IMG/VR virus record: IMGVR_UViG_3300035698_012468
Location: 1-29,104 of that record
DNA from: a virus
DNA length: 29,104 nucleotides
Strand: one strand, 5' to 3'
Shown here: in pieces, positions 15,121 to 22,585 of the stretch
Position numbering within the stretch: position 1 is the stretch's first letter
Layout of the letters: every line of letters starts with the position of its first letter
Made by a program: the position numbers and the translations under genes
Notes under the pieces: generated by a model
Databases searched by the model: none
Told to the model about the DNA's origin: nothing
The model's input: the letters and a program-made list of their open reading frames with translations, nothing else

Positions 15121-15339
15121 TCATTTGATCTGATATTCTGGTTGATCTAGTGATTTCTTTAAACGATAGATTTGTTCTCCGTCTATATCTACAAGACCAA
15201 CCTTATCATCATCCGAAAGATCATCATAGTCCTTATTACCATTTAATTTAGGATCATAATAATATTTTTCTTTTTTAATTCTAAATTTCTTTTGTTTTCC
15301 TTCACCCATAATGTCTTCGTATAGTTCTAAAAATTTCAT
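15121..15339 (-). CDS. Small leader-bearing basic protein
   Basis: This 72-residue protein begins MKFLELYEDIMGEGKQ; M-G-E|G is a possible cleavage site, after which the mature peptide starts with a basic run (KQKKFRIKKEKYYY). The rest contains a short acidic patch (DYDDLSDDD) and GLVDIDGEQIYRLKKSL, which resembles a single small beta-hairpin. It overlaps the stop of the nucleotidylyltransferase gene by four bases (ATGA). Function is unknown. Confidence 0.6.
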   Translation of the reverse strand: MKFLELYEDIMGEGKQKKFRIKKEKYYYDPKLNGNKDYDDLSDDDKVGLVDIDGEQIYRLKKSLDQPEYQIK

Positions 15340-15956
15340 AGTATTTTACTTCTTATTAAATTAAATATATCTTTGTTAAATTTCGGGTATATAGTATTGA
15401 AAAACTTTGTTGCTGTCTCTTCATTACTACCTAAATTTTCCCTAGATGATGTACCACTTATTATTTCACCATTATATTTTAATGTGTTTAATGGATTAAT
15501 ATAAGTGTAACCTTGCTCTTTATATCCCTTAAATTCTCTACCATCCTCATACTTCTCAAAATACTTACCACCCAATCTCTTAGAATCTTTCTCACCAACA
15601 GCTGCAATATATACAGTATCATCATCAAATTTACTTAATATTTCCTGTGGATTATATGGATTTTTAATTTGAACTACCTTGTCTTTAGGAATATCCTTAA
15701 ACATTGTAGTTATAATTTTATGTTTTTCTTTAAAATTAAATGGTGATTTATTTGGTACTGTCTTATTAGATGTTGCTATATAAACATTATCACCAAATTT
15801 ATTTACTAGATCCTTATAGGTTTTATAGTGATTATTGTGAAATGGTTGGAATCTACCACTATATACAACTACATAATCCTGTTGTTTTTCAGTATATTTT
15901 TCTTGAATATCTTCTTCGTATTCTATTAATAATTTATATAAGCCATTAAATTTCAT
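15336..15956 (-). CDS. Nucleotidylyltransferase (HxGH class, NadM-like) with leader-like N-terminus
   Basis: This 206-residue protein has the N-terminal nucleotidylyltransferase motif YSGRFQPFHNNH (about 32-43), the HxGH-type signature with Asn in place of Gly, and the C-terminal signature ISGTSSRE (166-173), equivalent to ISxTxxR. KEKH in between fits the family. GRFQPFHxxH and ISGTxxR together point to the NMN adenylyltransferase (NadM/NadR) branch, which makes NAD from NMN and ATP; other cytidylyl or adenylyl transfers are possible. Before the catalytic domain there are about 25 extra residues beginning MKFNGLYKLLIEYEED, a leader-family N-terminus with no clear A/G cleavage site. If the leader is real, the enzyme could be injected with the DNA. 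Confidence 0.8.
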   Translation of the reverse strand: MKFNGLYKLLIEYEEDIQEKYTEKQQDYVVVYSGRFQPFHNNHYKTYKDLVNKFGDNVYIATSNKTVPNKSPFNFKEKHKIITTMFKDIPKDKVVQIKNPYNPQEILSKFDDDTVYIAAVGEKDSKRLGGKYFEKYEDGREFKGYKEQGYTYINPLNTLKYNGEIISGTSSRENLGSNEETATKFFNTIYPKFNKDIFNLIRSKIL

Positions 15957-16031
15957 TTTTTAGTCTTCTGTTTTTATTATTTATCATTTTTACTGTGGTT
16001 AATATATTATAACTAGTTATATACCAACAGA

Positions 16032-16790
16032 TCAACCACAGAAAAATCCATATGGTCCACTATATTGTAGTCTTAGTTTTTCTTCTAGTTCAGCCTTTTC
16101 TGATAATCCTTCTTGTAATACATCTACACTAATAGTACCACCACCAAGTAACTGGACACCTGCGAACTTATTTCTTATTCGCCCCAGAATAATTTTTCCT
16201 TCAGCTAATGCATATTTTTTACACCAACTCTCACCATATTGTTGATCATCTGGTCTAAGTATATAAACACCCAATACTATATGTCCTGCGTTATTTGCTA
16301 AAGCACCGTCTGGAAACAATATAAGCCTTTTTGTGCGCGGATTATATTCAAAATCAAAACCTTTACCTGTTAATATTCTTATCATATCAACATATTGCAT
16401 AGCTAATTCATATGTTACCCAACCACTACCACCATTTGATAAGTTATGAAAATTGGGTAATAATCCGGCGTTCCACATACTATTATTAACACTAAATAAT
16501 GTACCTACGCCACCCATATTAGCCATATAATCATTCATAGAAAACACAGCCATTACATTATCAGGTAATAAAGCACCAACACCTTCTTCATAATCATCAG
16601 GTAATTCAATATGAATAAAGGATTGTTCTTGAACAGCATACTCAGTAAATTTTTCCACAGCATTATCAACGCATACTTCTAATTGAGAATCTGCTAGCTC
16701 TACAGTAACTAATGGTTCACCTAACATGGTGAGAATCCATTGTTTAAACTGTTCTCTTGTTTTTACACTAAAATCTAAATAGTTGCTCAT
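16032..16790 (-). CDS. 13: Neck protein, T4 gp13 type
   Basis: This 252-residue protein has the gp13 layout: an N-terminal helix TREQFKQWILTMLGEPLVTVEL, then DSQLEVCVDNAVEKFTEYA, a signature of the head-completion family in which a short helical bundle is followed by beta strands; GHIVLGVYILRP and the C-terminal helix WCKKYALAEGKIILGRIRNKF follow. gp13 (309 residues in T4) works with gp14 to seal the packaged head. A TATAAATA box lies 32 bases before the ATG. The neighbours are leader-bearing proteins, not gp14. Assignment is by pattern, not alignment. Confidence 0.7.
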   Translation of the reverse strand: MSNYLDFSVKTREQFKQWILTMLGEPLVTVELADSQLEVCVDNAVEKFTEYAVQEQSFIHIELPDDYEEGVGALLPDNVMAVFSMNDYMANMGGVGTLFSVNNSMWNAGLLPNFHNLSNGGSGWVTYELAMQYVDMIRILTGKGFDFEYNPRTKRLILFPDGALANNAGHIVLGVYILRPDDQQYGESWCKKYALAEGKIILGRIRNKFAGVQLLGGGTISVDVLQEGLSEKAELEEKLRLQYSGPYGFFCG

Positions 16791-16821
16791 ATTTTATTCT
16801 CTAAGATTAGTAATTTATTAT

Positions 16822-16829
16822 TATTTATA
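16822..16829 (-). promoter_or_regulatory. T4-type late promoter box TATAAATA for the gp13 gene
   Basis: On the minus strand TATAAATA lies 32 bases before ATG 16790, good spacing for a late promoter and leader with a weak AGAG ribosome-binding site. Confidence 0.5.
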
Positions 16830-16840
16830 TAATAGTAAAA

Positions 16841-17014
16841 TTATTTAGTTTTCTGTTTTCGTTTTTTCTTACGTTTTTTAGATTTGCCTTTACTAGTAGG
16901 CTCAGATTCGAAACTACCAGTACCAGCTACCTTAAAATTATAGTTGTTACTAGATGTTCCAACATTAAACAAAGACAAGCTTGTCTTTGTATACTTAGAT
17001 AGATCTTCACTCAT
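16841..17014 (-). CDS. Small protein with strongly basic C-terminus (57 residues)
   Basis: ATG 17014 opens a 57-residue frame that starts MSEDLSKYTKTSLSLFNVG and ends in a run of about 16 mostly Lys/Arg residues (SKKRKKKRKQKTK). The frame has no stop until 16841 and its ATG is preceded directly by TAA within the 66-bp repeat. The start is duplicated: after the upstream copy of the repeat (17431-17440) the same first four codons appear but run into a stop (MSEDFYLG). This is what one expects if this gene once followed the 18069 gene directly. Basic tails of this kind bind DNA or RNA; the function is unknown. Confidence 0.6.
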   Translation of the reverse strand: MSEDLSKYTKTSLSLFNVGTSSNNYNFKVAGTGSFESEPTSKGKSKKRKKKRKQKTK

Positions 17015-17068
17015 TTATTTTACTTCGTTAATTATTTTATTATATAACTTATCAAATGTAGATTCATA
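17003..17068. repeat. 66-bp direct repeat, copy A
   Basis: Identical over 66 bases to 17431-17496. It holds the last codons of the gene ending at 17443 and the first four codons of the 57-residue gene. In this copy the preceding gene body is missing. Confidence 0.9.
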
Positions 17069-17076
17069 TTTACACT

Positions 17077-17367
17077 TTATTTCATTTTTGATTTATATTT
17101 TTTAAATGTTTTCCATTTATTTCGATCTTGTAATTCAAACCATATATTACGAAGATCCATTTTAAGAAGTGCTTTCATAGGGCCTTTCATTCCCCTATAT
17201 ATGTCTTTAACATGAAAAATTCTAGCAACTAACTCTTCTAATGTTTGTTCTTTTAACGGTTTATCAGAATAATATTTTATTTTTTTATAATTATCTTTAT
17301 TAATGATTGGAACTATTTCATCTTTATTTTTAATAGTTTCTTCATATAGTTCTGTAAATTTTCTCAT
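17077..17367 (-). CDS. Small leader-bearing protein on an inserted cassette
   Basis: The start MRKFTELYEETIKN (17367) is chosen to align with the leader family; in-frame ATG codons at 17376 and 17397 are also possible. About 96 residues, basic, with a central helix region (LEELVARIFHVKDIYRGMKGPMKALLKMDLRNIWFEL region) and Lys-rich C-terminus. There is no A/G after the leader Glu. The gene is the sole content of the segment between the two copies of the 66-bp repeat, so it looks like a cassette that arrived with duplication of the junction. No function was recognised. Confidence 0.6.
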   Translation of the reverse strand: MRKFTELYEETIKNKDEIVPIINKDNYKKIKYYSDKPLKEQTLEELVARIFHVKDIYRGMKGPMKALLKMDLRNIWFELQDRNKWKTFKKYKSKMK

Positions 17368-17410
17368 TTTTCTCATTTTTCCATTTTTTATTAACATTAT
17401 TATAATTTAA

Positions 17411-17433
17411 GATTTCTATCCTAGATAGAAATC
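17411..17433. terminator. Small hairpin at the cassette edge
   Basis: GATTTCTAT and ATAGAAATC form a 9-bp perfect stem with a 5-base loop (17420-17424). No T-tract follows, so it is a weak terminator at best; it may mark the cassette boundary because its right arm runs into the 66-bp repeat. Confidence 0.4.
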
Positions 17434-17496
17434 TTCACTCATTTATTTTACTTCGTTAATTATTTTATTATATAACTTATCAAATGTAGATTCATA
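17431..17496. repeat. 66-bp direct repeat, copy B
   Basis: Identical to 17003-17068. This copy is the natural 3' end of the gene at 17443-18069 (its last codons and stop), followed by ATG-AGT-GAA-GAT of the downstream gene. Separation of the copies is 428 bases from start to start. Confidence 0.9.
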
Positions 17497-18069
17497 AACT
17501 CCCCAACGATCTCTCATATACGAAGCTTTCTTACTTTTATCTACGTTTTCAAACCATTGAGATATTGTATCAAAGTCTGCATTATTTTGTAAAGTATCTA
17601 ATGTTCCTTCATGTGCTTTATCAAATGCACTTAAAAGATTATAACCTAATTTTGACAATACTGATTCTCCTGTATTGTGAATAGTATTATTAACTCTATC
17701 TAGGTAGTATATTAGCTTCTTTATTGAATTAGAAGACTTAGATAGGTTTAATACAGCTTCTATTATATTCTCCCATTCTGTATTTCTTCTAGACATATCA
17801 GATCTATATGTTTTCTTCATTTTATCTAATAACACTTCTAATGAATCTGATTTAGATACCTTAGTTAAATCGTCATCAATACGACCTCTTTTAATATATT
17901 TAAGTATTTGATTTACTATAATTGGTTTTAAATTTGTTATATATGATTGTTTAAGATCTTTTAAGAAATTAACTATATTAGGCTTATTTTTAATTGGCTT
18001 TTTAAGCCTATCAATATAGTATGATGTTAAATAAAAGTTATAAATGTCTTCAGGTGTTATTTTATTCAT
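17443..18069 (-). CDS. Hypothetical helical protein downstream of the WxxGx paralogues
   Basis: The ATG 18069 is chosen because it overlaps the previous stop as ATGA and has GGAG just before it; a TTG at 18078 is less likely. The 208-residue protein is helical and basic (residues 1-80), with SRRNTEWENIIEAVLNL and a Ser-rich middle. The C-terminal end reads FDKLYNKIINEVK, strikingly like the N-terminal leader motif (MRFNKLYNF...NEA) of its neighbours. The last 15 or so codons and the stop lie in the 66-bp repeat. The gene follows the 560-residue WxxGx protein and is probably translated together with it. Function is unknown. Confidence 0.6.
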   Translation of the reverse strand: MNKITPEDIYNFYLTSYYIDRLKKPIKNKPNIVNFLKDLKQSYITNLKPIIVNQILKYIKRGRIDDDLTKVSKSDSLEVLLDKMKKTYRSDMSRRNTEWENIIEAVLNLSKSSNSIKKLIYYLDRVNNTIHNTGESVLSKLGYNLLSAFDKAHEGTLDTLQNNADFDTISQWFENVDKSKKASYMRDRWGVYESTFDKLYNKIINEVK

Positions 18070-19748
18070 TTTCTCCAATATTCTTTTGGATTAATTGGGC
18101 TTTTAACCCATTCTCCATTCCATTCCCAACCTTCTTTATAATTACCCTTTCGCATCGGGTCAAAAATCCACCCAGTTTGCCAAACTCCACTTTTCCAAAC
18201 TCCACTTTTCCAATGACCATCATTCCATACACCATCATTCCACATACCGTTTTCCCAAAGTCCATTATTCCAAGTACCATATTCCCAAACCCCATATTGC
18301 CAAGTTCCATCTTCCCATGTACCATCTTTCCAATCACCTTCAAACCATTTACCGCCTTCCCATGTACCATATTCCCATTTACCGCCACCCCAACTGCCCC
18401 CTTTCCAAGTACCTTCATCCCAAATACCGTTTTTCCATATTCCATCTTCCCATGTTCCGTTTTTCCAGTTTCCATCTATCCAAACCCCATCTATCCAAAC
18501 CCCATCTATCCAAGTACCGTTTTGCCAAGTACCTTGACGATGTGAACCGCCATACCAGGTACCCTTTTCCCAAGTTCCATTATGCCAAGTACCTTTACGC
18601 CACATACCATTATGCCAAAGACCATCTATCCAATCGCCATTATGCCATATACCATTATGCCAAGTACCTTTAAGCCATTCCCCATTTTCCCAATCACCTG
18701 TTACCCATTTACCATTCTTCCATAAACCATCTTGCCAAATACCATCATTCCATAAACCCCCGACCCATTCTCCACCTTTCCAAGTTTCACCATCCCATAG
18801 AATATTATATTGTTGATCATCAATATCAAAAACCCAACTGTCACCGCTTAATTTAGATTTTGCTCTACTCTTTGGCTTATTTTTAATACCTAATCCAGCG
18901 TTATCTGATTTATTTTTTCTTAACCATGATTGAAGATCCTCACCACCAAACATCCCGCCAGAATTCTTAATTATATATGCGGCGAAACCTTTTAATCCGA
19001 TACTTAGATCATCATATATTTCAAATAGAGATTTCATATTAGCTCTTTTATTAAGAGATTCTAAAACCCAATACCAACCACCCTTGTAATAAGATTTCAA
19101 TTTATTAAATACTGTTGAAGTATTATGTTGTAAATGATAGGCGTAATCAATAGCTACCATTTTATCATGGTCAGATGTTGCATCATCTAGATATTGCCAT
19201 CCCATAGCTATATCTGCCCATTTTTTACCACCATAACTCTTTTTCCATTTTAAATCTCTAAACGCATCTTCAGCTAATTCAATTATTTTTCTATCTGATA
19301 TCTTTGTAGATTTTAATGCTTTATAACTCTCAAAATAACCACGTTCATTATCTTTAAATCTATCAATTAATGTACTACGTTCAGTATCTAAAAAAGCATC
19401 ATCAACCATACCTGCTAATTTGTATTGTTGGGTATATTTCTTTATAAAGTCTTTATAACCTTTTTTCTTAAAAAAATTAATTATAACTGCTGCCTGATTA
19501 ACATCAAATAAATGCCTAAACTCTGCTGAAATAGCGAAGAATATACTATTTTTTAAATGTGGAATTAAGTAGTTGTAAAGATCAGTTTTTGCATCTAGCA
19601 ACGCGGTTCTAAGAACTATATCATCCGGTAATGGTAAATTAACTAACATATAAAAATCATATAGTAATTGTTGTTTATCTTTAGGTGGTGCATATTTGTA
19701 GTTACTAAATGCTTCCGTAAGAAAATTGTATAGTTTATTAAATCTCAT
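18066..19748 (-). CDS. WxxGx-repeat protein 1 (longest of three paralogues), capsid-targeting-like leader
   Basis: This 560-residue protein starts MRFNKLYNFLTEAFSN: leader, with L-T-E|A as a good prohead-protease site. Residues about 15-300 form a domain shared with the next two genes (PKDKQ..LYDFYM, AIDYAYHLQHN, SGGMFGGEDLQSWLRKNKS). Residues about 318-526 are about 42 tandem pentapeptides of the pattern W-x-x-G-x (WEDGT, WKNGI and the like), one with His instead of Trp. A C-terminal cap follows (FDPMRKGNY, SPINPKEYW). I know no named repeat family that fits exactly; a regular Trp-stacked beta structure is likely. AAAGGAGT precedes the ATG. Function is unknown. Confidence 0.75.
   Translation of the reverse strand: MRFNKLYNFLTEAFSNYKYAPPKDKQQLLYDFYMLVNLPLPDDIVLRTALLDAKTDLYNYLIPHLKNSIFFAISAEFRHLFDVNQAAVIINFFKKKGYKDFIKKYTQQYKLAGMVDDAFLDTERSTLIDRFKDNERGYFESYKALKSTKISDRKIIELAEDAFRDLKWKKSYGGKKWADIAMGWQYLDDATSDHDKMVAIDYAYHLQHNTSTVFNKLKSYYKGGWYWVLESLNKRANMKSLFEIYDDLSIGLKGFAAYIIKNSGGMFGGEDLQSWLRKNKSDNAGLGIKNKPKSRAKSKLSGDSWVFDIDDQQYNILWDGETWKGGEWVGGLWNDGIWQDGLWKNGKWVTGDWENGEWLKGTWHNGIWHNGDWIDGLWHNGMWRKGTWHNGTWEKGTWYGGSHRQGTWQNGTWIDGVWIDGVWIDGNWKNGTWEDGIWKNGIWDEGTWKGGSWGGGKWEYGTWEGGKWFEGDWKDGTWEDGTWQYGVWEYGTWNNGLWENGMWNDGVWNDGHWKSGVWKSGVWQTGWIFDPMRKGNYKEGWEWNGEWVKSPINPKEYWRK
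18171..18797. repeat. 15-bp tandem repeats encoding about 42 W-x-x-G-x units
   Basis: The coding DNA is a 15-base tandem array with Trp (TGG) and Gly (GG) codons fixed and the other positions variable. The copies are not identical, so the array has been diversified after expansion. Confidence 0.9.
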
Positions 19749-21220
19749 TTTTTTACTCCTTTAAAATATTCTTTTGGATTAATTGGACTGTTAACATAAT
19801 CTCCATCCCATTCCCAATCCTTTTCATAATGACCTTTTTTCTTAGGGTCTAAAATTAATCCTTTTACCCATGTACCATCTTCCCAAGTACCCTTTTCCCA
19901 TGTACCATCTTCCCAGAGTCCATTATACCAAAACCCCCCTTGCCAAATACCATCATTCCATACACCACCATACCACATTCCACCATACCAAACCCCATTT
20001 TCCCAGGCGCCACCTTCCCAAGTACCATATTCCCAAACCCCATCTTGCCAAGTACCGTCTTTCCAAGTTCCCTCTTCCCATGTACCACCTTCCCAATCAC
20101 CTTCAAGCCAAGTTCCATCTTGCCAAGTACCGTCTTTCCAAGTTCCGTCTTTCCATTCACCATTTACCCAAGTACCATATTTCCAAACCCCATCTTCCCA
20201 TATTCCATCCCACCAAGTACCATCTTCCCATGTCCCAGATTTCCATATTCCTTCAAACTCCCCACCGTTCCAAGTACCAGATTTCCATATTTGATCACCA
20301 CTATATCCCCTTTTACTCCGTTGGGCCACCTTTTTCCCAGGTTTCCCACTTTTCATTACTCCATCTCCAGCCTTAACAGATTTGTTTTTTCTTAACCACG
20401 ATTGAAAATCTTCACCACCAAACATCCCACCAGAATTCTTAATTATAAACGCCGAAAACCCCCTCAACCCGATACTTATGTCTTTATATATTTCAAATAG
20501 AGATTTCATATTAGCTCTTCTATCAAGTGATTGAAGAACCCAAGACCAACCACCTTTGTAATAAGATTTCAATTTATTAAATACTGTATCGTTGTTGTGT
20601 TGTAAATGATAGGCATAATCAATAGCTACCATTTTATCATGATCTGATTTAGCATTATTTAAATGCTGCCATCCTTTAGCTATTTCAGCCCATTTCTTAC
20701 CACCATACCCACCTTTCCATTTCAAAACATTAAATGCCTTTTCAGCTAACACAGCTATTTCTCTATCTGATAGTTTAGTAGCTTTTAATGCTTTAAAACT
20801 TTCAAAATAACCTCTTTCATTATCCTTAAATCTATTAATTAGTTCATCACGACTTGCATCCATAAATCTATCTGATACTACACCTGATAGTTTATATTGC
20901 TGTGTATACTTCTTAATAAAATTCTTATAACCATTTTTCTTAAAAAACGCAATAATAGTTTTAGCGTTATTAACATCAAATACATGTCTAAATTCAGCGG
21001 CAATAGCAAAAAAGATACTATCTTTTAAATGAGGTATTAAATAATTATAAAGATCAGTTTTAGCGTCAAGTAATGCTGTTTTCAAAACCACATCATCAGG
21101 TAACGGTAAATTAACCAACATATAAAAGTCATATAGCATTTCCTGCTTATCTTTAGGTACCGAATACTTATAATTGCTATAAGCTTCGTTGATAAAATTA
21201 TATAATTTATAAAATCTCAT
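19745..21220 (-). CDS. WxxGx-repeat protein 2, capsid-targeting-like leader
   Basis: The 491-residue paralogue starts MRFYKLYNFINEAYSN, with I-N-E|A as a cleavage candidate that fits the (I/L)xE|A consensus exactly. The shared N-terminal domain covers about residues 15-300 and the array has about 29 units, one only four residues long (FEGI between WNGGE and WKSGT). The C-terminal cap LDPKKKGHY...SPINPKEYFKG matches protein 1. The stop overlaps the next gene's ATG region. A basic linker of about 20 residues (KPGKKVAQRSKRGYSG) joins domain and array. It lies second in the three-gene tandem set. Confidence 0.75.
   Translation of the reverse strand: MRFYKLYNFINEAYSNYKYSVPKDKQEMLYDFYMLVNLPLPDDVVLKTALLDAKTDLYNYLIPHLKDSIFFAIAAEFRHVFDVNNAKTIIAFFKKNGYKNFIKKYTQQYKLSGVVSDRFMDASRDELINRFKDNERGYFESFKALKATKLSDREIAVLAEKAFNVLKWKGGYGGKKWAEIAKGWQHLNNAKSDHDKMVAIDYAYHLQHNNDTVFNKLKSYYKGGWSWVLQSLDRRANMKSLFEIYKDISIGLRGFSAFIIKNSGGMFGGEDFQSWLRKNKSVKAGDGVMKSGKPGKKVAQRSKRGYSGDQIWKSGTWNGGEFEGIWKSGTWEDGTWWDGIWEDGVWKYGTWVNGEWKDGTWKDGTWQDGTWLEGDWEGGTWEEGTWKDGTWQDGVWEYGTWEGGAWENGVWYGGMWYGGVWNDGIWQGGFWYNGLWEDGTWEKGTWEDGTWVKGLILDPKKKGHYEKDWEWDGDYVNSPINPKEYFKGVKK
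19859..20287. repeat. 15-bp tandem repeats encoding about 29 W-x-x-G-x units
   Basis: Same type of array as at 18171-18797, with fewer units and one 12-base unit. Units such as WKDGT and WEDGT recur more exactly here, pointing to recent duplication within the array. Confidence 0.9.
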
Positions 21221-22546
21221 TTATTTTGTTCCTTTAAAATATTCCTTAGGGTTGATTGTACTGTTAATATAATCACCCTTCCATTTCCAGTTTGAATTAT
21301 AATTACCCTTTTTATCAGGATCATAAATTAGTCCTCTTTCCCACTCACCGTCTTCCCATGTACCACTTTTCCATGTACCACTCTTCCAAATTCCATTTTT
21401 CCATACACCAGTTTTCCAAACTCCATCTTCCCATGTACCATTAAGCCATGTACCATCATCCCAAAGACCGGAACGCCAAAAACCATTCTCCCATGTACCG
21501 TCTTCCCATTTACCACCTTCCCATACTCCGTCTTCCCAGGTACCCTTATTCCATACTCCATATTCCCACTTACCGTCTTCCCATACTCCACCTTTCCATA
21601 CTCCACCACTCCAAACATTATTCGAAGCCTTCTTTTTAGCTTTCTTTGGTTTAGAAATAATACCTCTACCAGACGTTTCTGACTTATTCTTTCTTAACCA
21701 TGATTGAAGATCTTCGCCACCAAACATCCCACCAGAATTTTTAATTACAAATGCTGAGAAGCCTCTTAGACCAATACTTATATCCTTATATATCTCAAAT
21801 AAGGATTTCATATTAGCTCTTTTATCTAAAGATTTTAGAATCCAATCCCATCCGAATTTATAATAAGATTTTAGTTTATCAAATACCGTGTCATTATTAT
21901 GTTGTAGGTGATAAGCATAATCAATAGCTATCATCTTATCATTATCAGAAACAGCGTCATTCAGGTGCTGCCATCCCTTAGCTATTTCAGCCCATTTCTC
22001 ACCACCAAAACCTCTTTCCCATTTTAGATTACTAAAGACCTCATCAGCTAATTTAACGATTTTATCATCAGGTATTTTAGTAGCCTTTAATGCTTTATAA
22101 CTTTCAAAATATCCTTTTTCATTATCTCTAAATCTATTAGTTAGTTCATCCTTATCACTATCAGAAAAATCACTTGAGGACTTCATTAATATTTTGTATT
22201 GCTTATTATAATTTTTTATAAAATTCTTATAACCTTTTTTCTTAAAAAATTCGGCTATATCCGACGATGTATTATTAGAAAATAAGTATCTAAATTCAGC
22301 TGAAATAGCAAAGAAAATACTGTCCTTTAGGTGCGGAATTAGATAGTTATATATATCGGTTTTTGCATCTAGAAGAGATGTCCTTAAAACTACATCATCA
22401 GGTAATGGTAAATTAACTATCATATAGAAGTCATATAATAATTCTTGCTTATCTTTAGGTACTGAATACTTATAATTGTTAAAAGCTTCTTTTATTATTA
22501 TAGAAGAATATGCATTTTCAATTATTTTTCTATTATTTGATATCAT
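21221..22546 (-). CDS. WxxGx-repeat protein 3 (shortest array)
   Basis: The 441-residue first gene of the tandem set has a longer, diverged N-terminus (MISNNRKIIENAYSSIIIKEAF) that lacks the MKF start but keeps I-K-E|A before the shared NNYKYSVPKDKQ. The shared domain follows, then a basic linker (KPKKAKKKA), about 19 W-x-x-G-x units and the cap (YDPDKKGNY...INPKEYFKGTK). AAAGGA precedes the ATG. It diverges from the terminase gene at 22586 across a 39-base gap. Confidence 0.75.
   Translation of the reverse strand: MISNNRKIIENAYSSIIIKEAFNNYKYSVPKDKQELLYDFYMIVNLPLPDDVVLRTSLLDAKTDIYNYLIPHLKDSIFFAISAEFRYLFSNNTSSDIAEFFKKKGYKNFIKNYNKQYKILMKSSSDFSDSDKDELTNRFRDNEKGYFESYKALKATKIPDDKIVKLADEVFSNLKWERGFGGEKWAEIAKGWQHLNDAVSDNDKMIAIDYAYHLQHNNDTVFDKLKSYYKFGWDWILKSLDKRANMKSLFEIYKDISIGLRGFSAFVIKNSGGMFGGEDLQSWLRKNKSETSGRGIISKPKKAKKKASNNVWSGGVWKGGVWEDGKWEYGVWNKGTWEDGVWEGGKWEDGTWENGFWRSGLWDDGTWLNGTWEDGVWKTGVWKNGIWKSGTWKSGTWEDGEWERGLIYDPDKKGNYNSNWKWKGDYINSTINPKEYFKGTK
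21332..21613. repeat. 15-bp tandem repeats encoding about 19 W-x-x-G-x units
   Basis: Third and shortest array. Together the three arrays give 19, 29 and 42 units in genome order from right to left. Confidence 0.9.
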
Positions 22547-22572
22547 TATACGGGGTCCTTTGTAAAATACAA

Positions 22573-22580
22573 TATAAATA
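22573..22580 (+). promoter_or_regulatory. TATAAATA box before the terminase gene
   Basis: The box is only 5 bases upstream of ATG 22586, too close for a normal late promoter using that start codon. Either the real start is different, the box is accidental, or the promoter lies elsewhere. Confidence 0.25.
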
Positions 22581-22585
22581 TATTT

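Noticed and set aside
18021-18673. Long open frames on the plus strand and in other minus frames across the WxxGx arrays (also 19864-20395 and 21328-21639)
   Set aside because: Arrays of 15-base units keep all six frames free of stops; the proteins are low-complexity translations of the repeat with no ribosome-binding sites.
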